64,000 nucleotides of DNA from Salegentibacter sediminis (lineage in GTDB: Bacteria; Bacteroidota; Bacteroidia; Flavobacteriales; Flavobacteriaceae). A model generated the notes under the pieces. The model was not told where the DNA came from. It made no database searches and saw only the letters and a program-made list of their open reading frames with translations. The number at the start of each line of letters is the position of its first letter. Within the stretch, counting starts at the first letter, position 1. Of the stretch, positions 8,936 through 17,085 are shown piece after piece. The stretch spans positions 1 to 64,000 of the forward strand of contig NZ_MSJR01000010.1 of assembly GCF_002078605.1 (NCBI RefSeq), read 5' to 3'. Both the position numbers and the translations under genes were made by a program.

Positions 8936-9071
8936 GCGTTGACTTCGAGTTTTTTTATGAAGCGGGAGCGGAATAAAAAAGTATCGAGAAGTCTTGGGGA
9001 GTTCTTACTTCTAAGCTGTTCTCGATACAAATTCAATCCGTTCCCGCATTTTGAATTTACCGAACTCAACG
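8936..9071. repeat. Conserved-arm palindromic element, inverted doublet
   Basis: First monomer 8936-8993: GCGTTGACTTCGAGT, a T-rich/A-rich stem around AAGCGGGAGCGGAAT, then GTATCGAGAAGTC. Second monomer 9007-9071 runs in inverse orientation: TTCTAAGCTGTTCTCGATAC, stem AAATTCA / TTGAATTT, CGAACTCAACG. The same head-to-head layout recurs at 25922, 26528 and 27390. Confidence 0.85.
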
Positions 9072-9099
9072 AGGGGATAAGTCGAGAAACGAGGTATCC

Positions 9100-9235
9100 C
9101 GAGTTAACGAATTAACGATTCCCGAACTAACGAACTAACGAATCCCTAATTAATCAATTAACCAATTAACTCCATCACAGCGTCACTCCATCACAACGTC
9201 CCTCGATCACAGTATCACAGCATCACCTCCAAATA
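9100..9235. repeat. TAACGAA and ATCACAGC degenerate word arrays
   Basis: About 8 copies of TAACGAA/TTAACCAA-like words are followed by five TCACAGCGTC/TCACAGCATC words. Copies are imperfect and spacing is irregular. No coding or structural role is seen. Confidence 0.6.
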
Positions 9236-9309
9236 ACTACAGATTAAAGTCCAGCGACTACCAACTGATCACTTTGTGTACAAATCACAAAAAAATTAAC
9301 AAATTAAGT

Positions 9310-9341
9310 TTGTCTTAAAGAAATGTGAAACTTTATATTTG
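9310..9341 (+). promoter_or_regulatory. Candidate capsule operon promoter 1
   Basis: TTG (9310-9312), 21-base spacer, perfect -7 element TATATTTG (9334-9341). It would give a leader of about 610 bases before the first capsule gene. Confidence 0.65.
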
Positions 9342-9366
9342 CAGTCCCTTAAGAGAACACGTCTTT

Positions 9367-9412
9367 ATTACGGTTTCCCGTAATTATTTAAGCCAAAAGC
9401 CCTTTACCTTTG
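9367..9412 (+). promoter_or_regulatory. Leader hairpin and candidate capsule promoter 2
   Basis: A 7-bp hairpin (ATTACGG-TTTC-CCGTAAT, 9367-9384) is followed by a second perfect -7 element TACCTTTG (9405-9412), without a clear -33 TTG. It lies 71 bases below promoter 1. Confidence 0.5.
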
Positions 9413-9476
9413 CGTTTTTCTTAAAGGTTTATTTAACAGCAATTTAAGGTTTCGAGGAGAAGCAGGAATGTGACTC

Positions 9477-9492
9477 ACGGCGGCGAAGCCGT
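9477..9492 (+). promoter_or_regulatory. GC-rich leader hairpin, candidate antiterminator recruitment site
   Basis: ACGGC-GGCGAA-GCCGT folds as a 5-bp hairpin in the otherwise AT-rich leader, about 60-130 bases after the candidate promoters. NusG paralogues such as RfaH load at a small hairpin of this kind (ops). The link to the upxY product at 30917 is inference. Confidence 0.35.
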
Positions 9493-9499
9493 ACCTGGT

Positions 9500-9770
9500 T
9501 TAGTCGGTAGTCTTTAGTTTTTAGTCGGTAGAAAGTGGAGAGTGGAAAGTGGAGAGTGGAAAGTGAATTCTTCTTGACTATAAAAGTTTACCGTCTACAG
9601 ACTAAGTCTAGATCTAAGGCCTAACCACTACCGTGTAGAGATTAAAAAATATCGTCTAACGACTACAATCTAACGACTAACAGAAATTACCGTCTAAAGT
9701 CTAACGACTACAGACTAATAAAAAACCCAATCTATCGTCTACGGACTAACAACTAACGACTAATCTTGCA
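9500..9770. repeat. GTCTA/GACTA and GTGGAAA degenerate word arrays
   Basis: About fifteen imperfect GTCTAACGACTA-type words occupy 9500-9770, interrupted at 9531-9566 by four GTGGAAA/GTGGAGA words. The latter are the same words found in frame inside the next gene (10201-10267). Shorter GTCTA/GACTA runs occur at 2700-2770, 9240-9270 and 22497-22530. Confidence 0.7.
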
Positions 9771-9960
9771 TTCCCTACACCGCAAGAGACCTAAATTAAT
9801 TATGGTGTAAATCACAACCGCATTCCGGCGGTAAAATTCCTAAGTTTTTAATTGCCAGATTGAAACATTTGAGAAAATGTTACTAGCTATGCTCATGTTC
9901 CTACGGAACGCAGATTACACGGATTTAGACTGATTACACGGATTGAAACTAACTAACAAC

Positions 9961-11382
9961 ATGAACAAAGAAAACATTAAAATAGCCATAATTGGCTTAG
10001 GCTACGTAGGGCTGCCCCTGGCGAGGCTTTTTGCGACGAAGTTTCCTGTGATAGGATACGATATTAATGAGGCTAGAGTGGCGGAGCTTAGGCGTGGTCA
10101 CGACTCTACCCTGGAAGTGGAGGATGATATTCTTCAGTCCGTTTTAGTGGACTTCTCGATACATTCTGAAGATCACTCCCGTGCTCTTCAGAACACTCGA
10201 AGAGGAGAGTGGAAAGTGGATTCTGAAATGAAGGGAAAAGTGGAAAGTGGAGAGTGGAAAGTGGAGGAAAATGATGTTGCAATTGAAGTTGCACCTGCTG
10301 CTACGGGGCTTTATTGTACGACTGACCTGGAAGATATTGCCGATTGCAACTACTACATCATCACCGTACCCACCCCAATAGACAAAAACAACCGCCCCGA
10401 TCTTACTCCGCTATATAAGAGCAGTGAAAGCGTAGGGAAAGTTTTAAAGAAAGGTGATATCGTGATCTATGAATCTACAGTTTATCCCGGGGTGACTGAA
10501 GACGAATGTGTCCCGGTGCTGGAAAAAAGCAGCGGACTCAAATTCAACGAAGATTTCTTTGTGGGTTATTCGCCGGAACGTATAAATCCTGGAGATAAAG
10601 AACATACCGTAGAAAAAATATTAAAAGTAACGGCAGGCTCTACACCCGAGATTGGTGAGAAAGTAGATGCTTTATATAAAGATGTGATCACTGCCGGGAC
10701 GCATTTAGCACCGACTATTAAAGTGGCTGAAGCTGCTAAGGTTATAGAAAACTCGCAACGGGATATTAATATCGCTTTTGTCAATGAGTTGGCTAAGATC
10801 TTTAATAAGATGGAGATCGATACCAACGATGTTTTGGAAGCAGCGGGTACCAAATGGAACTTTTTGCCGTTTAAACCCGGTCTTGTGGGTGGGCATTGTA
10901 TTGGGGTAGATCCTTATTACCTAGCGCAAAAAGCCCAGGAACTGGGCTATCACCCGGAGATTATTCTTGCTGGAAGGCGTATGAACGACTCTATGGGGCA
11001 ATATGTAGCCTCAGAAGTTATCAAATTGATGCTGCAAAACGATCTTAAAGTAAAAGGTGCCAACATTTTGGTATTGGGAATCACTTTTAAAGAGAATTGC
11101 CCAGATGTGCGGAATACCAAAGTGGTTGATGTGGTAAAAGAACTGCAATCTTATGGCACCAACATTACTATTTACGATCCCCTGGCAAATCCTGCCGAGG
11201 TGAAACATGAATATACATTAAAAACAACGAACAAGCTACCTAAGCAAAATTTTAATGCAATTGTTTTAGCGGTAGCTCATAAGGAGTTTTTAGATCTCAA
11301 TTTTGAAGTTCTTAAAAATGAAGAGGCGGTGGTGTATGATGTGAAGGGGGTTTTGGGTGAAAAAGCCAATAATAAATTATAG
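9961..11382 (+). CDS. wbpA: UDP-N-acetylglucosamine 6-dehydrogenase (WbpA type) carrying an in-frame repeat insertion
   Basis: NAD-dependent oxidation of UDP-GlcNAc (or UDP-GalNAc) to the uronic acid, first step of the ManNAc(3NAc)A route in the cytoplasm. Seen: GLGYVGLPLARLF (residues 12-24), TVPTPID, YSPERINPGD, KVIENSQRDINIAF, and the catalytic Cys in GGHCIGVDPYYL. I chose ATG 9961; the frame also opens at a TTG at 9943. The product is 473 residues, about 40 more than usual. Residues ~64-103, between DDILQSV and GLYCTTDLEDI, are encoded by a conserved-arm palindrome plus GTGGA repeats, a spot that is a surface loop in relatives. Substrate choice (GlcNAc versus GalNAc) is inferred from the wbpD/E/B neighbours. 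Confidence 0.92.
   Translation: MNKENIKIAIIGLGYVGLPLARLFATKFPVIGYDINEARVAELRRGHDSTLEVEDDILQSVLVDFSIHSEDHSRALQNTRRGEWKVDSEMKGKVESGEWKVEENDVAIEVAPAATGLYCTTDLEDIADCNYYIITVPTPIDKNNRPDLTPLYKSSESVGKVLKKGDIVIYESTVYPGVTEDECVPVLEKSSGLKFNEDFFVGYSPERINPGDKEHTVEKILKVTAGSTPEIGEKVDALYKDVITAGTHLAPTIKVAEAAKVIENSQRDINIAFVNELAKIFNKMEIDTNDVLEAAGTKWNFLPFKPGLVGGHCIGVDPYYLAQKAQELGYHPEIILAGRRMNDSMGQYVASEVIKLMLQNDLKVKGANILVLGITFKENCPDVRNTKVVDVVKELQSYGTNITIYDPLANPAEVKHEYTLKTTNKLPKQNFNAIVLAVAHKEFLDLNFEVLKNEEAVVYDVKGVLGEKANNKL
10151..10200 (+). repeat. Palindromic element inside the wbpA reading frame
   Basis: ACTTCTCGATACA, perfect 9-bp stem TTCTGAAGA / TCTTCAGAA (10164-10172 with 10185-10193, 12-base loop), then CACTCGA. 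Both arms match the intergenic copies at 6668, 9007, 25980, 27470 and 29685. It is read in frame without a stop. Confidence 0.88.
10201..10267 (+). repeat. GTGGAAA word array inside the wbpA reading frame
   Basis: Words GAGAGTGGAAAGTGGA occur twice around a TTCTGAAATGAAGG spacer and encode RGEWKVDSEMKGKVESGEWK. The identical words occur non-coding at 9531-9566. Confidence 0.85.
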
Positions 11383-11384
11383 AA

Positions 11385-11966
11385 ATGGAAGATAAATATT
11401 TTGTACATCCAACAGCTGTAATAGATGAAGGTTGTGAAATTGCTGTAGGAGTAAAGATCTGGCATTTTTCTCATATCATGCCCAACTGTATAATTGGGGA
11501 ACGCTGTAATATAGGCCAGAATGTGGTTATTTCTCCAGAGGTTGTTTTAGGCACTAACGTTAAAGTGCAGAACAATGTTTCCATTTATACCGGAGTAATT
11601 TGCGAAGACGATGTTTTCCTTGGGCCTTCTATGGTTTTCACCAATGTAATTAATCCAAGAAGTGCGGTTAATAGAAAAGCGGAATATGCTAAAACCACGG
11701 TAAAAAAAGGTGCTTCTATTGGAGCCAATGCAACTATAGTATGCGGCAATGATATTGGAAAATATGCTTTCATAGGAGCGGGTGCTGTGGTTACCAAAAC
11801 TATCCTGGATTATGCCCTGGTGGTAGGTAATCCTGCCAAACAAATTGGTTGGGTAAGTGAATATGGGCATAAACTTCAATTTGATGAAAACGGTCTGGGA
11901 ACATGCCCTGAAACTAAACAGGTTTATAGATTAACAAATAATAAGGTCGCAAAGATTAATGAATAA
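11385..11966 (+). CDS. wbpD: UDP-2-acetamido-3-amino-glucuronate N-acetyltransferase (WbpD type)
   Basis: A 193-residue left-handed beta-helix acetyltransferase: hexapeptide-repeat turns run from residue ~8 (VHPTAVIDEGCEIAVG) through IGERCNIGQNVVISP to ATIVCGNDIGKYAFIGAGAVV, ending in the usual VVGNPAKQIGWVSEYG. It transfers acetyl from acetyl-CoA to the 3-amino group of UDP-GlcNAc3NA. The loop NPRSAVNRKAEYAKTTVKKG is typical of WbpD/WlbB. It begins 2 bases after wbpA and overlaps wbpE by 8 bases, so it is translationally coupled in the operon. Confidence 0.9.
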   Translation: MEDKYFVHPTAVIDEGCEIAVGVKIWHFSHIMPNCIIGERCNIGQNVVISPEVVLGTNVKVQNNVSIYTGVICEDDVFLGPSMVFTNVINPRSAVNRKAEYAKTTVKKGASIGANATIVCGNDIGKYAFIGAGAVVTKTILDYALVVGNPAKQIGWVSEYGHKLQFDENGLGTCPETKQVYRLTNNKVAKINE

Positions 11967-13065
11967 ACCTACTACTATCGATTTTGCTAATCTTTCATTG
12001 GCATACCAAGAACATAAGGCTGATTTTGATGAAGCCATAGGAGAAGTCCTCTCTAATTCAAACTATATTATGGGAGAACCCATTAGTGTCCTGGAGAGAA
12101 AATTAGAAGATTTTACCGGAGCTAAATTTGCTATCTCTTGTTCATCGGGAACCGATGCTCTTTTACTTGCGTTAATGGCAATGGATATTCAACCTGGGGA
12201 TGAAGTTATCACTACTCCTTTCACCTTCATTGCAACTGCAGAAACCATTGCATTTTTAAAGGCAAAACCGGTATTCGTAGATATTGAAGATACTTCTTAT
12301 AATATCGATCCTGCAAAGATTGAAGAAAAAATAACTTCCTGTACCAAAGCTATTATGCCTGTATCCATTTTCGGACAAACCGCCGATATGGATACTATAA
12401 ATGCAATTGCCGAAAAACATAATCTAATTGTTATTGAAGATGCGGCTCAGAGTTTTGGTGCGACTTATAAAGGAAAACGAAGTTGTAATCTTAGCACCTT
12501 TGCCTGCACCAGTTTTTTCCCGGCAAAACCCTTGGGTTGTTTCGGAGACGGAGGAGCAGTTTTTACCAGTGATGAGAAATTTGCAGAAAAGATAAAGAGC
12601 CTTCGTCTTCACGGTCAAACTGAACGCTATCACCATAAGTATATTGGGATGGGGGGCAGGATGGATACCATTCAGGCTGCTGTTCTTAATGTAAAAATGG
12701 AACATTACGAGAAAGATATAATGAACCGCCAACGGGTAGCAGAAAAATATTCTAAGCTGCTTTCTGATTCCCTTATAACGCCAATGCTTCTGGATACAAA
12801 TACATCTGTTTGGGCACAGTATTCTATTAGGGTGGAGAACAGAGATGTGATAGCGAAAGAACTAAAAGAAGCAGGAATACCCACAGCCATTCATTACCCT
12901 AGACCTTTGCATTTGCAGGAATGCTTTGCATACCTGGAATATGCTGCAGGAGATTTTCCGATTGCAGAAAAAGTCTCAAATGAAATTCTGAGTTTACCTA
13001 TGAATCCTTATTTAAAGAATGAGGAAATAGAATATATATCGAACCAACTAAAAACCGCTTTATAA
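11959..13065 (+). CDS. wbpE: PLP-dependent UDP-2-acetamido-3-keto-glucuronate aminotransferase (WbpE type)
   Basis: DegT/DnrJ/EryC1 family, 368 residues. It transfers an amino group from glutamate to the 3-keto sugar made by WbpB. Seen: the PLP pocket SCSSGTDALLLALMA (residues ~68-82), VIEDAAQSFGA, and the Schiff-base Lys190 in FFPAKPLGCFGDGGA. The C-terminal part includes AIHYPRPLHLQECF. It overlaps wbpD by 8 bases and shares a base with the wbpB start. WbpE and WbpB are known to work as a coupled pair, which fits the adjacency. Confidence 0.92.
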   Translation: MNKPTTIDFANLSLAYQEHKADFDEAIGEVLSNSNYIMGEPISVLERKLEDFTGAKFAISCSSGTDALLLALMAMDIQPGDEVITTPFTFIATAETIAFLKAKPVFVDIEDTSYNIDPAKIEEKITSCTKAIMPVSIFGQTADMDTINAIAEKHNLIVIEDAAQSFGATYKGKRSCNLSTFACTSFFPAKPLGCFGDGGAVFTSDEKFAEKIKSLRLHGQTERYHHKYIGMGGRMDTIQAAVLNVKMEHYEKDIMNRQRVAEKYSKLLSDSLITPMLLDTNTSVWAQYSIRVENRDVIAKELKEAGIPTAIHYPRPLHLQECFAYLEYAAGDFPIAEKVSNEILSLPMNPYLKNEEIEYISNQLKTAL

Positions 13066-14039
13066 TGAAAAATTTTGCCCTAATTGGTGCTTCAGGATAT
13101 ATCGCTCCAAGACACCTAAAAGCTATTAAAGATACGAATAACAATTTGCTTGCTGCGCTAGATCGCTTTGATAGTGTTGGGATTATGGATAGTTATTTTC
13201 CGGATGCTGACTTTTTCGTAGAAACAGAGCGTTTTGATAGGCACATTGAAAAGCTAAGGCATGAGCAAAATATTTCTCCAGATTATTTTAGTATTTGCAC
13301 TCCAAATTACCTTCACGACTCACATATAAGAATGGCTTTAAGAAGGGGGGCTGATGCTATATGTGAAAAACCTTTGGTTTTAAACCCGTGGAACTTAGAT
13401 GCCCTTCAATACATGGAACAGGAAACGGGGCAAAGGGTATGGAATATTTTGCAGTTACGGCTTCACGAAAGCATTATCGAACTTAAGAAAAAAGTCGCGG
13501 CTGCTCCAAAAGATAAAATTTTCGATGTAGATCTTACGTATTTAACTTCAAGAGGAAACTGGTATTATACTTCCTGGAAAGGAAATAAGGATAAATCTGG
13601 TGGTATAGCCACAAATATTGGAGTGCATTTTTATGATATGTTATCCTGGGTTTTTGGTGAGCTAAAAAGAAATGACGTTCATGTACAAACTCATGACAGA
13701 GCCGCGGGTTATTTAGAATTTGAAAGAGCCAGAGTAAGATGGTTTTTATCCATTAATTATGATGTGCTACCTGAGGAAATTAAGCTAAAAGGACAGAGAA
13801 CCTATAGGTCTATTACGATAGAGGGAGAAGAACTTGAATTTAGTGGGGGCTTTACAGATTTACACACCAAAGTTTATCAAGGTGTCTTAGATGGTGATGG
13901 TTACGGTTTAGAAGATGCGAGAACAGCTATCGAGCTAGTTCATAATATTAGAAATTCTAAACCTATTGGATTAAAAGGTGATTATCATCCTTTTGCCGGA
14001 AAAGAATTGACTGAGCATCCTTTTTCTCAAACATTTTAG
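13065..14039 (+). CDS. wbpB: UDP-N-acetyl-2-amino-2-deoxyglucuronate 3-oxidase (WbpB/WlbA type)
   Basis: Gfo/Idh/MocA oxidoreductase of 324 residues. Seen: an N-terminal Rossmann motif (ALIGASGYIAPRHLKAI), the CTPNYLHDSHIRMAL block and the family EKP motif (CEKPLVLNP, residue ~98). It oxidises C3 of UDP-GlcNAcA using NAD, with 2-oxoglutarate regenerating the cofactor in studied homologues. The start codon overlaps the wbpE stop (ATAATGA). This completes the A-D-E-B block. Confidence 0.92.
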   Translation: MKNFALIGASGYIAPRHLKAIKDTNNNLLAALDRFDSVGIMDSYFPDADFFVETERFDRHIEKLRHEQNISPDYFSICTPNYLHDSHIRMALRRGADAICEKPLVLNPWNLDALQYMEQETGQRVWNILQLRLHESIIELKKKVAAAPKDKIFDVDLTYLTSRGNWYYTSWKGNKDKSGGIATNIGVHFYDMLSWVFGELKRNDVHVQTHDRAAGYLEFERARVRWFLSINYDVLPEEIKLKGQRTYRSITIEGEELEFSGGFTDLHTKVYQGVLDGDGYGLEDARTAIELVHNIRNSKPIGLKGDYHPFAGKELTEHPFSQTF

Positions 14040-14049
14040 TAAGTGTAGA

Positions 14050-15306
14050 ATGGGATTAATAAAGGGTTCGTTTACGATACTTTTTTTTAAAATAGCTGGA
14101 GCTGGTATGATGCTTCTAGTGAATCTTCTACTTTCTAATCTTTATGGTGCAAAATATCTAGGTGTTTTCAATCTCCTTTTCACTATTATTCAAATTAGTT
14201 CTATGATTTCGCGTGTGGGGATAGACATTTATTTTTTAAAAATAATTCCCTCACTAAATACGCCAAATCAGGTGACGGGTTTTTTAAGAAAATCCTTTTT
14301 CAGGATAACTTTATCAAGCATTATTATTGGTGCATTATTAGTTATATTAGCACCACTGCTTGATGATTATTTTTTCAAAGAATTTGACGCTATTGAGTAT
14401 ATTATTTGGATTTCTCTACTCTTATTGCCTTATACATTCTTTACTATTATACCTGAAATACTGAGAGCTTATGAAAATGTAGTAGTTTTTTCTTTTATTA
14501 GGAACTTACTATTTCAACTTTCGCTAGTAAGTGCTATGCTTTTATTAATATTACTGAACCTTGGTAATATTATTGATGCTTTAAACTATGGTATTATTAT
14601 ATCATTTATCGTCTCTCTTTCGATCTTGTATTTCTTTTTAAAAAAGAAAAATCTTTCTTTTTTAAAAACTACGAAATACTCAAATCCAATACTTCGAAAT
14701 AGTTACCACATGTTCTTAACTTCATCCATCCTTTTGTTTATGGGGAACTTAGATAAGTTTATGATCGGATACTTTATTGACGAAGAAAATGTAGGTTACT
14801 ACTCTGCATGTATTAGATTATCAATAATGGTTACTTTCGTGTTATCATCTGTTACAAGTTATATAACCCCCAAAATATCTAAGGCATACGCATTAAGAGA
14901 CTTTGAGCAACTGAAATTACACTATAACAAAGCCACGCGGTTAATCATTATATCCTCTTTACCCTTTATTTTAATATTAGTAATTTTTCCGAATTTTTTC
15001 TTGGGTTTATTTGGAGAAAGCTTTAAGGATCTTAAAAATATTTTCTATCTAGTAGTAGCAATGAACTTGGCTAATATATTTTTTGGTCCTCTATTATATA
15101 TATTAAATATGATGGATTTGCAGGTATATGTTAGAAATGTACTGTTTTTTGCTTTCATCTTTAACTTTTTATTGAATATTTTACTTATACCTCAGTTTGG
15201 AATTTCAGGGGCTGCAGTTTCTACTTTAATTTCTACCATATTTTGGAAAAGTATACTATTCATTAAGCTTCAAACTAAATTAAAAAATCTAAATGTTTCA
15301 CATTAA
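14050..15306 (+). CDS. wzx: Wzx-type oligosaccharide flippase
   Basis: 418 residues, almost entirely hydrophobic, with about 12 transmembrane segments (for example residues 7-40, 76-98, 116-140). It is the expected lipid-linked repeat-unit flippase of a Wzx/Wzy-dependent capsule pathway, acting in the inner membrane. The N-terminus KGSFTILFFKIAGAGMMLL and the GNLDKFMIGYF segment are typical of the MATE-like polysaccharide exporters (RfbX). From this gene on, base composition becomes visibly AT-rich. The 3' end overlaps the next gene by 14 bases. The substrate cannot be predicted. Confidence 0.85.
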   Translation: MGLIKGSFTILFFKIAGAGMMLLVNLLLSNLYGAKYLGVFNLLFTIIQISSMISRVGIDIYFLKIIPSLNTPNQVTGFLRKSFFRITLSSIIIGALLVILAPLLDDYFFKEFDAIEYIIWISLLLLPYTFFTIIPEILRAYENVVVFSFIRNLLFQLSLVSAMLLLILLNLGNIIDALNYGIIISFIVSLSILYFFLKKKNLSFLKTTKYSNPILRNSYHMFLTSSILLFMGNLDKFMIGYFIDEENVGYYSACIRLSIMVTFVLSSVTSYITPKISKAYALRDFEQLKLHYNKATRLIIISSLPFILILVIFPNFFLGLFGESFKDLKNIFYLVVAMNLANIFFGPLLYILNMMDLQVYVRNVLFFAFIFNFLLNILLIPQFGISGAAVSTLISTIFWKSILFIKLQTKLKNLNVSH

Positions 15307-16120
15307 AAAGTCTATTCGAAGATTTCAATACTCTATTAACGATTTAATCTATCCCAACGCAATAAAGATAGATTATGCAGTTAAAAAAAATAATTTCGGA
15401 GATATTCTTAATCCAATTGTTGTTGAGTATTTAACTGATAAAAAAACTAAACGGGTAGCAACTGCATACACTAATAAAACACACTTACTAGGCATTGGAT
15501 CTATTTTAAATAGAGCGAATAAAAATTCTATTGTTTGGGGGGCTGGATTTATAAAAGATAAATCTTTTGTTATAGGGCCTCCTAAAAAAATTCTTGCCGT
15601 TCGAGGACCAAAAACAAGAAAACGACTATTAGAGTTGAACATTGAATGTCCCGAAATTTATGGTGATCCCGCACTACTAATGCCTAATATATACAATCCG
15701 AAAATTGACAAAAAATATAAGTTAGGGATTATTCCACATTATGTTGATTTTAATGATGATAGGTTAAAACATATCAATGATGATAATGTTTTAGTTATAG
15801 ATATTTGTAATCCAGACCCATTTTTGGTTATCGATCAACTCTTACGATGCGAAAAAGTTGCTTCAAGTTCTTTGCATGGATTAATTGTAAGCGATGCATA
15901 TGGTATACCAAATGCTTGGATAAAGTTTAGTGATAAGGTTGTTGGAGGAGATTTTAAATTCTTAGACTACTTTCAATCAATAGATAGAGCAACAAAAACT
16001 CCATACGACATTGGAGAAAATATTATTATTAAAGATTTAATTGATAATTGCAATCTACATAAAGTAAGGCTTAACTTGAGGCCTCTTACCGCTCAAATCA
16101 AAAAAGAATACTCAGAATAG
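15293..16120 (+). CDS. Polysaccharide pyruvyl transferase family protein
   Basis: 275 residues. It shows family blocks FGDILNPIVVEYLT (N-terminus), VWGAGFI, ILAVRGPKTRKRLLE, IYGDPALLMP and the C-terminal SSSLHGLIVSDAYGIPNAW. The family adds pyruvate ketals to sugars from phosphoenolpyruvate or transfers related groups, which gives an acidic decoration on the repeat unit. It starts inside the last 14 bases of wzx, so it is translationally coupled. The acceptor sugar is unknown. Confidence 0.85.
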   Translation: MFHIKKSIRRFQYSINDLIYPNAIKIDYAVKKNNFGDILNPIVVEYLTDKKTKRVATAYTNKTHLLGIGSILNRANKNSIVWGAGFIKDKSFVIGPPKKILAVRGPKTRKRLLELNIECPEIYGDPALLMPNIYNPKIDKKYKLGIIPHYVDFNDDRLKHINDDNVLVIDICNPDPFLVIDQLLRCEKVASSSLHGLIVSDAYGIPNAWIKFSDKVVGGDFKFLDYFQSIDRATKTPYDIGENIIIKDLIDNCNLHKVRLNLRPLTAQIKKEYSE

Positions 16121-16132
16121 TTATTTATATTT

Positions 16133-17062
16133 ATGAAGGTCTTAATTGTACATTCTGGTACTCAAAATAAAACATCTGCATATATTAAAGAGCAGGTTGA
16201 TTCTTTAATTAGTTTAGGATTAGAAATAAACTATTTTACTATTACTAAAAAAGGCGTAAAAGGCTACCTATCACATTTACCGAAGTTATATAAAAAAATC
16301 AATGAATTTAAACCAGACATTATCCATGCACATTATGGAATATCTGGCCTATTTGCGAATTTACAAAGAAAAATTCCTGTAATTACATCTTTTCATGGTT
16401 CTGATGTATATAAGTCGAAAAATGTAGTGCTTTCAAAAATCGCTTATTATTTAAGTAAAGAGACAATATTTGTATCCTCAAAATTAAAGACGAAATTTGG
16501 TGTGAAAAGAGGTAATATTATTACCTGTGGGGTTGATATGAATTTATTTAAACCAGCTTCACCACTATTTGAAAGAGAATCTATTATACTTTTTAGCGGA
16601 TCTGCTGATAATAAAGTTAAAAATTATCCTCTCGCAAATGAAGGTGTTAAAATTTTTAACAATCATTTTGTGAAATGTGATTTACATTTTAGACTTACAG
16701 AGTTAAAAAATAAATCAAGAAAAGAAGTAGTTCATTTAATGAACACTGCTCAATTACTATTAATAACTTCCATATATGAAGGCTCTTCACAAGTTCTTAA
16801 AGAGGCAATGGCGTGCAATTGTCCTGTGGTAACCACAAATGTTGGTTCTGTTCGAGATTTGATTTCTAAAGAATCAAAGGCAGGAATTATAGTAGAACCG
16901 TTTCCTGAATCTATAGCAAATGGTATACACAAGGTGTTGTCTGAAGATTTTAAGCATGGGAGGAAAGAGTTAGTTGAATACGAAATTGGTTTAGGTCAAG
17001 TTGCTCAACGAATTCTGATGCTTTACAATAAGGTAGCATCAAATTCTACAAATAGGTCTTAA
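16133..17062 (+). CDS. Glycosyltransferase, GT4-like
   Basis: 309 residues, GT-B fold. Seen: N-terminal MKVLIVHSGTQNKTSAYIK, DIIHAHYGISG, SFHGSDVYKSKN, and the C-terminal nucleotide-sugar signature EGSSQVLKEAMACNCPVV followed by TTNVGSVRDLI. It is short for GT4 (usually 350-400), mostly because the region after the central linker is compact. It presumably adds one sugar of the repeat unit at the cytoplasmic membrane face. The decayed gene at 18649 carries the same N- and C-terminal motifs and may be an old paralogue. Confidence 0.85.
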   Translation: MKVLIVHSGTQNKTSAYIKEQVDSLISLGLEINYFTITKKGVKGYLSHLPKLYKKINEFKPDIIHAHYGISGLFANLQRKIPVITSFHGSDVYKSKNVVLSKIAYYLSKETIFVSSKLKTKFGVKRGNIITCGVDMNLFKPASPLFERESIILFSGSADNKVKNYPLANEGVKIFNNHFVKCDLHFRLTELKNKSRKEVVHLMNTAQLLLITSIYEGSSQVLKEAMACNCPVVTTNVGSVRDLISKESKAGIIVEPFPESIANGIHKVLSEDFKHGRKELVEYEIGLGQVAQRILMLYNKVASNSTNRS

Positions 17063-17085
17063 TTCAATTTTAAAACTCCTCTTAA

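Larger units (their letters stand above)
8749..9960. other. 1.2-kb gene-free leader and repeat region upstream of the capsule operon
   Basis: No protein gene is visible. It contains a palindromic doublet (8936-9071), TAACGAA/TCACAGCATC word arrays (9100-9235), two promoter-like sites (9310-9341 and 9405-9412), two hairpins, GTGGA words (9531-9566), GTCTA/GACTA words (9500-9770) and GATTACACGGATT words (9908-9945). Confidence 0.7.

Noticed and set aside
6668-9071. Palindromes read as a CRISPR array
   Set aside because: Copies are few, irregularly spaced, partly inverted and scattered over 25 kb; no equal-length spacers and no cas genes are present.
9310-9960. Riboswitch in the long capsule leader
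   Set aside because: Only two short hairpins and degenerate word arrays were seen; no known aptamer core could be recognised.
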